Origin: Bacteroidota bacterium
Lineage (GTDB): Bacteria > Bacteroidota > Bacteroidia > B-17B0 > Aurantibacillaceae
Direction: 5' to 3'
NCBI GenBank assembly: GCA_019638705.1
Contig: JAHBTI010000003.1
Location: forward strand, 154,138-218,137
Length of the DNA stretch: 64,000 bases
Below, in pieces: positions 45,087 to 55,800 of the stretch (the first letter of the stretch is position 1; every line of letters starts with the position of its first letter). The translations under genes were made by a program, and so were the position numbers. A model generated the notes under the pieces. That model saw nothing but the letters and a program-made list of their open reading frames with translations, searched no databases and was not told where the DNA came from.

Positions 45087-45940
45087 TACGAATTACCGAG
45101 TGTCCGCGCGATGCCATGCAAGGCATTAAACAGCAAATTCCGACTGAACTGAAAGCCGAATACATTAATCAGCTTTTAAAAGTTGGTTTTGATACCATTG
45201 ATTTCGGGAGTTTTGTGTCGCCCAAAGCCATTCCGCAAATGCAGGACACGGCGCAGGTTTTAAAACGTTTGGATTTGTCAAACACCCAATCAAAATTACT
45301 CGCCATTATTGCCAACGCGCGCGGTGCGCAAGATGCCTGTGCCTTTGATGAAATTACTTATCTCGGATTTCCGTTTTCCATTTCAGAAACTTTTCAGCAG
45401 CGTAATACCAATGCTTCCATTCAGCAATCGTTGCAACGCGTGGAAGAAATTCAAAACATTGCCACCAAGCATAATAAAAAAGTGTTGATTTATATTTCCA
45501 TGGCTTTCGGTAATCCGTATGGCGATGCTTGGAATGCTGACATTGCCATTAACTGGAGTAAAAAATTAAATAACCTGGGGATATCCGACATGGCTTTGGC
45601 TGATACCGTTGGCTCTTCCACGCCTGAAACGATTACGGAATTATTTTCGGCGTTAATTCCCGAATTAAAAAACGTAAACCTTGGTGCGCACTTACATTCC
45701 ACCAAAGAAAAGTCATTGGAAAAAATACGCGCGGCTTATGAAAGCGGTTGCCGAAGTTTTGATGTTGCCATTCATGGCTTTGGTGGTTGCCCTATGGCAG
45801 CCGAAGATTTAACAGGCAACGTAGCCACCGAAGATTTGGAATACTTTGCGGCTAAAAACAATATTCCGTTGCATTTGAACACGGAAGAATTAATGAAAGC
45901 TTACACGCTGAGTTGGAAAGTGTTTAATGATTATCATTAA
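45083..45940 (+). CDS. mvaB: Hydroxymethylglutaryl-CoA lyase
   Basis: It cleaves HMG-CoA to acetyl-CoA and acetoacetate in leucine breakdown. The DRE-TIM barrel begins with TECPRDAMQG, the counterpart of the usual EVGPRDGLQ, keeping the catalytic RD. The metal ligands include H-x-H in LGAHLHST, and the flexible loop signature reads GGCPMAAEDLTGNVATED with the catalytic Cys. Length 285 is complete. The start codon overlaps the TPR stop by 4 nt (ATGA), so it is translationally coupled to a TPR export gene, an unexpected pairing. Alternatively a related lyase of the same family, but the loop cysteine favours HMG-CoA. Confidence 0.9.
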   Translation: MIRITECPRDAMQGIKQQIPTELKAEYINQLLKVGFDTIDFGSFVSPKAIPQMQDTAQVLKRLDLSNTQSKLLAIIANARGAQDACAFDEITYLGFPFSISETFQQRNTNASIQQSLQRVEEIQNIATKHNKKVLIYISMAFGNPYGDAWNADIAINWSKKLNNLGISDMALADTVGSSTPETITELFSALIPELKNVNLGAHLHSTKEKSLEKIRAAYESGCRSFDVAIHGFGGCPMAAEDLTGNVATEDLEYFAAKNNIPLHLNTEELMKAYTLSWKVFNDYH

Positions 45941-45949
45941 AAAAACAGC

Positions 45950-46624
45950 CTAACCCAAACCCCAGTCAATCGCACCTAATTTTTTTTCAATCAGGTAATT
46001 ATTTGCTTTGCTGAAATGTTTGCTGCCAAAAAACGCGCCACGCGCCAATGGCGAAGGGTGAGCGGCGGTGAGAACCAAATGTTTGTCCGCATCAATCAAC
46101 TCTTTTTTTGAAACAGCATAGTTTCCCCACAACATAAACACAATGTGTTGCTTTTTATGACTGATGTGCTGAATGACGGCATCGGTAAATTTTTCCCAAC
46201 CAAAACTTTTGTGGCTGCCTGCTTGCCCCTCCTGAACGGTGAGCAGCGCGTTAAGCAGCAACACGCCTTGTTTTGCCCATGCTTCCAAATTTCCTGAATT
46301 AGGAGCTTTAAATCCTGAAATATCGCTTTCCAATTCTTTAAAAATGTTTTGCAGGCTCGGCGGTTGGCGAATGCCGTCGAGTACTGAAAAACTTAACCCA
46401 TGTGCCTGCCCAACGCCGTGATAAGGGTCTTGACCGATAATTACCGCTTTTATAGTATCAAGCGGACAAAGCATAAAGGCGTTGAATACCAGTTTGGCGG
46501 GTGGAAACACGCGGCTTGTCTGATAGGCGTGATTTACTTTTTCGGAAAGCTCTTTAAAATACGGTTTTTCATATTCCTCTTTTAATAACTCATTCCATTC
46601 TGTTGAAAGACTTTTGATGCTCAT
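45950..46624 (-). CDS. ung: Uracil-DNA glycosylase, family 1
   Basis: It removes uracil from DNA as the first step of base-excision repair. The water-activating loop is GQDPYHG with D66, the uracil-specificity region is GLSFSV, and the leucine-intercalation loop reads HPSPLARGAFFGSKHFSKAN. The catalytic histidine lies in that HPSP motif. Length 224 is normal for the family. Convergent with mvaB with 9 bp between the stops. Confidence 0.97.
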   Translation of the reverse strand: MSIKSLSTEWNELLKEEYEKPYFKELSEKVNHAYQTSRVFPPAKLVFNAFMLCPLDTIKAVIIGQDPYHGVGQAHGLSFSVLDGIRQPPSLQNIFKELESDISGFKAPNSGNLEAWAKQGVLLLNALLTVQEGQAGSHKSFGWEKFTDAVIQHISHKKQHIVFMLWGNYAVSKKELIDADKHLVLTAAHPSPLARGAFFGSKHFSKANNYLIEKKLGAIDWGLG

Positions 46625-46703
46625 TGTTAATTTTGTGAAAGGTATTTTTAAATTTGCTCCCGAATTGAAAGTAAATAATTATCTTTAACGAAAATAAAAA
46701 ACA

Positions 46704-46820
46704 ATGAAAAAATTTTTGTCAATAGCTCTTTTGGTTTTAGTGGTTTCAGCCGCAATTTCTTCGTGCAAAAGCCACGAAAGATGTCCTGCTTACTCTAAAG
46801 TAGAGAAGAAATCCGTTTAA
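46704..46820 (+). CDS. Small putative lipoprotein (38 aa)
   Basis: The frame starts MKKFLSIALLVLVVSAAISS-C and ends KSHERCPAYSKVEKKSV. A lysine start and hydrophobic core followed by a lipobox-like AISSC indicate an Lnt/Lgt-processed lipoprotein of about 18 mature residues. The CPAYSKV core recurs in small Bacteroidota lipoproteins of unknown role, as I recall. It has its own ATG, a plausible A-rich leader and a terminator directly after. Confidence 0.65.
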   Translation: MKKFLSIALLVLVVSAAISSCKSHERCPAYSKVEKKSV

Positions 46821-46837
46821 TTTTTTGTGTCATTTGA

Positions 46838-46871
46838 AAAAGCCCCACGAGGTAAATCTCGTGGGGCTTTT
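46838..46871. terminator. Bidirectional terminator
   Basis: AAAAGCCCCACGAG / CTCGTGGGGCTTTT, perfect 14-bp stem with a 6-nt loop, between the small lipoprotein and the stop of the giant gene. Confidence 0.88.
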
Positions 46872-46874
46872 GTG

Positions 46875-49800
46875 TTAGCCTTGTTTCACCACTTTCACGG
46901 TTTTTACGCGGTTGTTGTGTTTTATTTCAACAAAGTAAATGCCTTTGGCTTCGCTGTTCAGGTCAATTAAATTTTTACCTGCCTGCAATTTTTCCTGTTT
47001 AATCACTTGTCCTATTACATTTAAAACAGATACAAATACTTCCTGCTCTGTTTCTATGTAAAATTCGCCCGTGTTAGGATTTGGATAAACTTTCAATTCC
47101 AAACTTTCAACCCCAAACTCTTCTATGTCTGTACATTTGCTTACGCTTTGTGTAATGGCAGCCGTGTTTTCACAGCCGTTAAGGTCAGTTGCTGTTACCA
47201 TATAAACAGTAGTAATTGTGGGCGATACAAGCATTGTTTCCGCTCGCGTGTTATTTTCGCTCCAAGTATAAGTGTATGAACTTGCTGCGCCTGTTACCGA
47301 TAAAGTCGCATTTTCTTTGGCGCAAATAATGGTTGGTGTGGAAGAAACCGTTAAAGTTGGCAGTTCATTTACATTTACCGAAATTACTGCCGTATCAGCA
47401 CATAAGCCTCTTGAACCGATGACCGTGTAAGTGCTGTTGGCAATAGGTTTTGGAGTAATGGAAGCACTAAATTCGCCTGTACTCCACACATAGTTGGTTG
47501 CACCGCTTGCCGTTATGTTGGCAGGGCTGCCGCTGCATACTAAAGTGTTTCCGCTTACGGAAACGGTTATGTCGTTAGAAGCTGTAAGCGTGGCTGTGGC
47601 AGGCAAAGACACACAGCCGTTCATGTCTGTGCCTGTTACCGTATAAACCGAAGAACCCGACAAAATGCTCACCATTGGTATGCCGCTTGAATAAGTATAA
47701 GTGAGCGCACCGCTTGGTTGTAATAAAAACGGCTCGTTCGGGCAAACCGTATTGCCAAGTACCGTAACCACAGGCAAGCTGTTTACAATTACCGTTTGTG
47801 TTGCCGAATTTGTGCAACCGTTGGCGGCTGTTGCCACCGCCGTGTAGGTATCTGTTACGCTTGGCGTAAACACAAGTACAGAACCCGTTGGCGTGGCGGT
47901 GCTTGTGCCAATGCTCCATACATAAGTGTTGTTAAACATTCCATTTATGGAAAGCGTTGCCGAATTGCCTATACACACTGCCGTATTACTCAGAATACCA
48001 ATTTGAGGAAGTGGTTTTACCAAAACATTTGTTATTATGGTGTTGCTTGCTGCACAGCCGTCAATGCTTGTGCCTGTTATGGTGTAAGTGCTTGAAACAT
48101 TTGGCGAAACTGTGTTAGAGCCGCTTGAATAGGTATAAGTGGCTGCACCGTTTGGCGTAAAGGTAAATACCTCGTTGGCACAAATTAATCCGCTGCTTAC
48201 GCTTATGCTTGGCACAGGCATAACGGTAACGCTTGCCACCGCCGTGTTGCTTGACACGCAGCCCAAAGAGCTTGTGCCTGTTACCGAATACGAAGTACTG
48301 CTTGCAGGCACAATGGTTGATGTGTTAAAGAACGTAGAGTAGGTGTAAGTGAGCGCACCGCTTGGTGTCATGGTAAACACATCGCCATCGCAAACCGTGC
48401 CGCTGTTTACCGAAATAACAGGCAAAGGCATTACCGATACGGTTAGTATTGCCGTGTTGCTTGCTGCACACCCCTCGGCACTTGCGCCTGTAATAGAATA
48501 AGAGGTGTCGGAAGTTGGCGATACCGTTGCCGAACCGCTTGAATAGGTGTAACTGTAAGCACCCGAAGGAACAATGGTGTATGAATTACCGATACACATT
48601 GTGCCGTTTACTGCCGTAATGGTGGGCGGAGTATTTACGCTTACCGTAGAAACACCGGGGATTACAGACACGCAACCCAAAAGGTCAGTTCCCCACACGG
48701 AATAGGAAGTGGTGCTTGACGGATTTACCGTGTTTGTCCCCGATGAGAACGTGTAAGTATTCGCACCGCTCGGTACAATGGGAAATACATCGCCCACACA
48801 AATTGTTCCGCTGTTTAGCACTATTACAGGCAAGGGGTTTATAATCACATTGGCAATAGCCGAAGTGGTACTCACGCAGCCTTCTGCGCTTGTGCCTGTT
48901 ACAAAATAACTTGTGTTTACATTCGGCGACACCGTGTTTGAACCCGACGAATAGGTGTAAGTTGCTGCTCCGCCGGGTGTCATGGTAAATACGCTGCCTG
49001 CGCACATATTACCGCTGTTTACGCTGATAACAGGTGTCAGACTTATAAAAATTTCTTTACTTAACGAACCCAAACAGCCTGTAATTGGATTAACTCCGCT
49101 GACAACATACATGGTACTGGTTGGCGGCGAAACGGTAATTACACTTGTGGTAGCACCTGTACTCCATGTATAATTAACTGCGCCTGTTACGGTTTGTGTT
49201 ATGGCCCCCCCCTCGCACACCACGCTGCTTCCAAGAATGGATAAAGCAGGTCCGTCAGCAACAGTTACCGTAGCAATGGCATAATTCAAGGCATCACAGC
49301 CAAAAGAATTAGTGCCTGTTACCGAATAGGTATTGCTTGTGCCGACATTTACCGTAGGCGAACCGTTAGAGAAAGTATAAGTTACTGCACCGCTTGGTGT
49401 CATGGTAAATACATTGCCTGCACACAACGTGCCGCTGTTTACCGTAATGGTTGGCGTTGGGTGTACCGTAATGGTTACTACTGCCGTGTTTTGCGCAGCA
49501 CAGCCCTCAGAAGACCTGCCCACTACCGAATAGCTTGTATTGCTTAAGGGATTTACGTTAATGGTATTTGTTAAATCGCTGCTGCTCCATGTATAACTGT
49601 CTGCGCCGAGTGCGGTTTGCATGACGTATGACATTTCACAAACGGTGTTGCTGCCCGCAATGCTTAGAGTTGGCGTAATGTTTACCGTTAAATTTGCGGG
49701 CGTGCTTGAAGTACAATTTAAACTGTTAGTGCCGCTTACGGTATATACGGTAGTAACCAAAGGATTTACCACAATAGATGAATTGTTGGAAGCCGTGCTC

Positions 49801-52800
49801 CATGTATAAGTATCTGCACCGCTTACGTTAAATGTGTATGACTGTCCTGTGCACATAGAGCTGCTGTTTACCGCCAAGGTAGGAATTGGTTTTACCGTTA
49901 TGCTTTCGGTGAGTGAAGTGGTGCAACCGAATGAGTTAGTACCAGATACCGTATAAACCTGCGATGCATTGGGTGCGGGAAACGGTACGTTGTTTGTTTG
50001 TCCGCCGCTCCAGTTCAACGTAATTGTGCCTGTTGATTCGGAGGCGGAAAGTGTAATCAGTTGCTGCGCACAAACGGTTGAAGCCGATGTGCCGTAATAA
50101 AACACAAGATTGGCATTGGATATAAATGCCTGCCAACCTGGCCAACCCACAAAATACATTTCAAAAGCGTTATTTCCGCCGTAAACATAATTAGGAATTG
50201 AGCCTGTGTAATTAATCGTTAAACCGTTTTGCTGTGTGTGTGTCAGTACATTTCCGCCTATGTATTGTCCTGCCACATACATGCTTGTTGATGCCCCTGT
50301 GCCGCCCCAACCGTGGTCAACGCCGTTGTAAGTCATTCTTACGCCTGTAATGTATGAACCTGCAGGAAGCGGGTCGGCGAAATTAAATGTCCATGGATTC
50401 CAACTGCTCACGCCTGTTTGCCCTGAACCTATATTCAAATTAACCGAACCTGTACCCATGGGCGTAATGGTAACTTGCGGCGAAGGATACACGGGTATGG
50501 CTATTGATGAGGTGATAAGGGCTATACAATTGTTGCTGTCCGTGCCTGTGGCTACATAAGTAGCGGTAGTGGCAGGTGTGTAGGACACCGTTGAACCAAC
50601 CAGATTTCCGGGTTGCCATGTGTAAGAATTTGCGCCGCCGCCTGTCAATATAAGCGGCGTACCCGTGCAGGCAATGCTGTTGCTGTTTATGGTAATGATT
50701 GGTAAAGGATATACCATAATTGCCTGTGTGGTTTGGTTGCTGCAACCTGTTACCGAGCTTGTGCCGATTACCGAAAACGTATTAATGCCCGAAATTGGCG
50801 GCGTTAGAGTTACCGTTGCTGCGGTTTTGCCTGTGCCTACCCATGAGTACGAATTTGCGCCGCTCACGCTTTGGCTTAATGAATCAAGGAAGCATATCGT
50901 CGTGTTGCCGCTTACACTTAACACGGGCAAAGCTATTACCGTAACATTGGCAACGGCAGGGGCTAAACCCCAGCAACCAAAAGCATTGCTGCCATTTACA
51001 AAATAAGAGTTATTGCTTGGCGGCGACACGGTGTTAGTGCCGCTTGAGTATGTATAGCTTGTTGCGCCACTTGGCGTGAGGGTAAAGGCTTGCCCCAAAC
51101 ACACCGTGCCGCTGTTTACCGAAACCGTTGGCACAGGGTTTACGGTAACGCTTGTAACTGCCATATTCTGGCAAGTTGTAAGCGTATTAGTGCCTGTTAC
51201 GGTGTAAGTGGTATTACCTGTAGGTGCTAAGTTTACGGTATTGGTTAATTCTCCTGTACTCCACGAGTAGGTATCTGCGCCTGTGGCTGTTTGCGATAGT
51301 GTAGAAAACAAACACACCGTATTGTTGCCTGCTACGTTTAACACAGGCAAGGCATTTACCGTAATGCTTGTTACCGCCGAATTAGAACAACTTGTAAGCG
51401 TGTTTGTGCCCACCACCGAATAGGTAGTGTTTACGGTTGGTGTTAAAACCACCGTGTTGCCTATGGTAACTGAGTTCCATGTGTAAGTGTTTGCACCACT
51501 CACGCTTTGTGTTACCGAAGCACCTGTGCATAATACGCTGCTGCCTGTAATGCTTAATGTAGGCAAAGGGTTAACGGCAAGGTTTAGTGAATGTGTGGCG
51601 CAGCCGTTTGTGATACTGTAAGTGGCAGCAATGGTAGGGCTTACACTAACACTTGACGTAAACGCACCTGTACTCCATGTGTAGGTAGTAATAGGGCTGC
51701 TGGCACTAAGCGTGGCAGTATTGCCTATACAAATGGCTGAATTTGTAGGAATTATATCCAAAGGATAGAATGTGCGAACTCGGAGGTTATTTTGGTCTGT
51801 AAAGTATAATTTACCGATGGCATTAATGGTTATATGAGTAGGAACGGCAGCTTGGGCTGCTGTTGCCGAACCGCCGTCGCCACTAAAACCGTTTGCTCCC
51901 GTACCTGCTATGATAGTAACACTGCCTGTGGAAGCTGTTATTTTACGGATACGATGAGCAAATGACTCGGCTATATATACATTGCCCGCTATATCAACAG
52001 TTACACCCGACGGATTGGACAAACCACTTGCTATGGTAGTAATGCTGCCTGTGGAAACAGTTATTTTACGGATACGACCATTGAGCCTGTCAGCGATGTA
52101 AATATTTCCTGCTATATCAAGGCTTATGCTGTGAGGTTCGTTGAGCTGAGCCGCTGTTGCAGCTCCCCCGTCACCGCTAAATCCTGCCGTACCCGTACCT
52201 GCTATGGTAGTAATACTGCCTGTGAAAACAGCTATTTTGCGAATGCGGTGATTGTTCATATCGGCAATATAAACATCGCCTGTTACATCTACGGCTACAT
52301 GCCACGGTTCGTTTAACTGAGCCGATGTTGCTGCTCCCCCGTCACCGCTAAACCCTGCCGTGCCTGTACCTGCTATAGTGGTAATAATACCGTTTGTATT
52401 AATTTTACGAATACGGTGATTATCTCTGTCAGCAAAGTAAATATTTCCTGCAACATCTACTGCTATACCTATAGGTCTGTTAAGTTGAGCCGCCGTAGCC
52501 GCCCCACCGTCACCGCTAAACCCTGCCACCCCTGTGCCTGCTATAGTGGTAATAATACCGTTTGTGCTGACTTTACGAATACGATGATTAGAATTGTCAC
52601 TAATATAAATATTGCCTTGGGCATCTACAGCTATGCCTGTTGGGAAACTCATCTGAGCCGCCGTAGCCGCCCCGCCGTCTCCACTAAAACCGTTTGTGCC
52701 GTTGCCCGCAAAGGTGTTAATGATGTTGGCGGCTTGCACAGGATTTACTGTAATGTATGTGCTGTTTGTGGTTACACAGTTTGCCGTAGTGTTTACGGTT

Positions 52801-55800
52801 AAAATGTAATTTGTAGTAACACTTGGCGTAACAGAAACAGAGCTTGTTGTTGCGCCTGTATTCCATACGTAAGAAGTAATATCACAAGCAGAACTTACTC
52901 CGTTTACCCAATTAGCGGCACTCATGTTGTTTAATGTGCCTGTATATGCACTACCGCTGTTATCGGCTAAAGTTGTGCTTATGCCGCCGTTCATGTTATA
53001 GTAAGCCAATAAACCATTTTCGTTGCCGTTAAAGCAAGCGTTCATGTTATTTTGAATATCACTTTGGGTACGCGCATAGTTCCAAATTCTAAATTCATCT
53101 ATCTGTCCGTTGAAAAAATAACCCCAAGTAAAAATACTGCCAATGGTCATGTTTCGGGTTACATAAGGTACGTTTGAATTATTTACAGAAGCTGCCAAGA
53201 CACCATTGAGGTAAATCCTCATTGTAGAACCGTCGTAAGTAACCGCTACATGATTCCATTGATTAAGGATAAGAACATTGCCACCACCTGAGTTGAGCAT
53301 GGTACGGTTTCCGTCTTCCCCAAAACTAAATGTTAATTGTCCTGAGCCGGCACTTTCCAAAACAAAACCATATTCACCTGACCCACCGCCGGGAAGCATA
53401 GAAAAAATGCCTCCTCCAAACGCTTTGGGTTTCACCCACAGTTCATAAGTTACCTGTGCAGAGTAAACGGGTGGCGTTTCAACGTAATCATTAATGCCGT
53501 CAAAATCCAATGCGTATCCCGCAGGTGTAGCCGTCATGGTAGCAGTTTGTCCCTCGCAAATGAGTTGCGCGTCAGGTGTAATATTTATTGTTGGCGCGTA
53601 CCCTACTTTTACAAAAGCATTTGCTGTGCTTGTGCAATTAGCAAGGGTGTTTGTGCCTATTACAGAGTAAGCAGCACTTACAGCCGAAGTATGTGTAATG
53701 CTTGATGTTGTTGCAAAAGTTCCGCTTGTGTTGCTCCACAAATAAGTATTTGCGCCGCTTGCCGTAAAAGACGTTGTACCCCCCGCACATATTAAACTGT
53801 TGCCCGTAATGCTCAGTGTAGGCGTAGGGCTTACGTTAATTATTGCAATATCTTTATTGGCGGCGCAGCCTGTAACGCCGTCAGTGCCTTCAAGCGAGTA
53901 AGTAGTGGTTGCGCTTGGCGTTACCACAGCATAGTTAGTGGTTTGCCCGCTGCTCCATAAATAAGAAATGTTGTTACAAGCCTGCACACCCGGCACGGTG
54001 TGGTTGGCGTAATCCATGTTCACTCTTTCGCCCTGATGTAAATTACCTGACCAGTCATCAACCCACAGCCAGTAATTGGCAATTACGGTATCCTGAAAAG
54101 AATAATAAGCCTCCAAGCCGTTTACCGTGCCTGTGATGCAGGTGTTCATGTCAGACTTTATTTGTGCCGCGCTCCGCGCGGTACTCCAAATTTTCACCTC
54201 GTCAATTGCGCCCCCGAAGTAATATACAGGCATGGCTACAGGGTCAGTGCCACCCGCACCAATGTACATGGATACGGCAGTATTTGTACATGGGGTATAT
54301 GGCACGGCGGTAGAGTTTATTGCCGCGCCGTTTATGTATAAAGTGCCCACACTGCCGTCGTGGCTAAACGCCATGTGTGTCCATTCGTTAGGAATAACCG
54401 TTCCGCCTGTTATAGCGGCGTGCCAGTTTGAACCTGCGCCGTTGCCGTACAACACACTCCACTCACCGCTTGGCGTAACATACATGGCATAACCCGAAAA
54501 ATAAGTCAGTCCCATATCCCCATAGCGTGATGTCATGATAGATTGGTGGTCGCCCGTAGCGGCATTATTCACTTTTACCCACGCCTCTGCCGTAAACACA
54601 CTTGGGTTTAGAGCGGTATGATAGCCAAGACTGATATATTCGTCCACGCCGTTAAATTTGTATGCCAAATCGTTTTTTGAAACGGTGTTTGCCGTTAATG
54701 TAACCGTATTGCCAGCACAAATAGAAGATGTTTGAGGGGCTGCTATAAGCGTGGGGGTGGGAATGACATTTACTATTGCCAATGCCTTGCTTATCCTGTT
54801 TATGCAAGTGCTGCTTGCTACCGCCGTAAGCGTATAAATGCCAGAAACACTTGGTGTAAAGGCTACGCCATTGGTAACGCCGCCGCTCCAACTGTAAGTG
54901 CTTGCTCCGCTAACGGTAGCCGACAAAGTTACGGCAGCCCCTTGGCAAACGGTAGTGCTGCTGCCATAATAAAATATCATGTAAGCATTATCAATAATAC
55001 CCTGCCAGCCGCCAAACGCAGCAAAGTGAAAAGCGAGTGTGTTGTTTCCGCCGTAATTGTAATTAGCTATGCTGCCTGTGTAGGTAAAGGAAAGCCCCGG
55101 TTGAACGGTGTGCGTAAAGGGTACGTCAGCACCGCCAATATATTGCCCCGCCAAATAAAAACTTGGCGCAGCACCTGTGCCGCCCCAACCTTGGTCAACG
55201 CCGTCGTAAACCATAGTTACGCCCAAAATTTTTGCGCCCGCAGGTAAGGGGTCAAAAATGGGCATTACGCCCGGTATGCGGGTTGCGGGATTCCAACCGT
55301 CCGTACCCGAAGGTGTTGCAAAATAACCGATAGGCACAACTACTGAATTTACGGTTGTGGCGGTGGTATAACCAAGCACGCTGATAGTGGGAGAAGTTAA
55401 ACTTGAATTTATTTTTTGAACAGTTGCTTGCCCTTGTGTGTCGTCACGATATACTACATAAGGCTCTCCGCTGCCGTCAAGAGCTATGCGGGTGTAATCG
55501 GCTTGTCCTGCCGAAAAGCCTGATGCAGCCACATTTACCCAAGCCGAGCCGTTAAATTTCATCACGGTTGCTCTGTTGGAATTTGCGGCATCTTGATACG
55601 CCACATAAGGCGTTCCGCTGCCGTCAATGGCTATGGAAGTGTAAAGGGCTTGCCCTGCCGAAAAACCTGCTGTGCCCACATTAACCCAAGCGGAGCCGTC
55701 AAATTTCATCACGGTGGCTCTGTTGGAATTTGCGGCATCTTGATACGCCACATAAGGCGTTCCGCTGCCATCAATGGCTATGGATGTGTGTTCAGCATTC

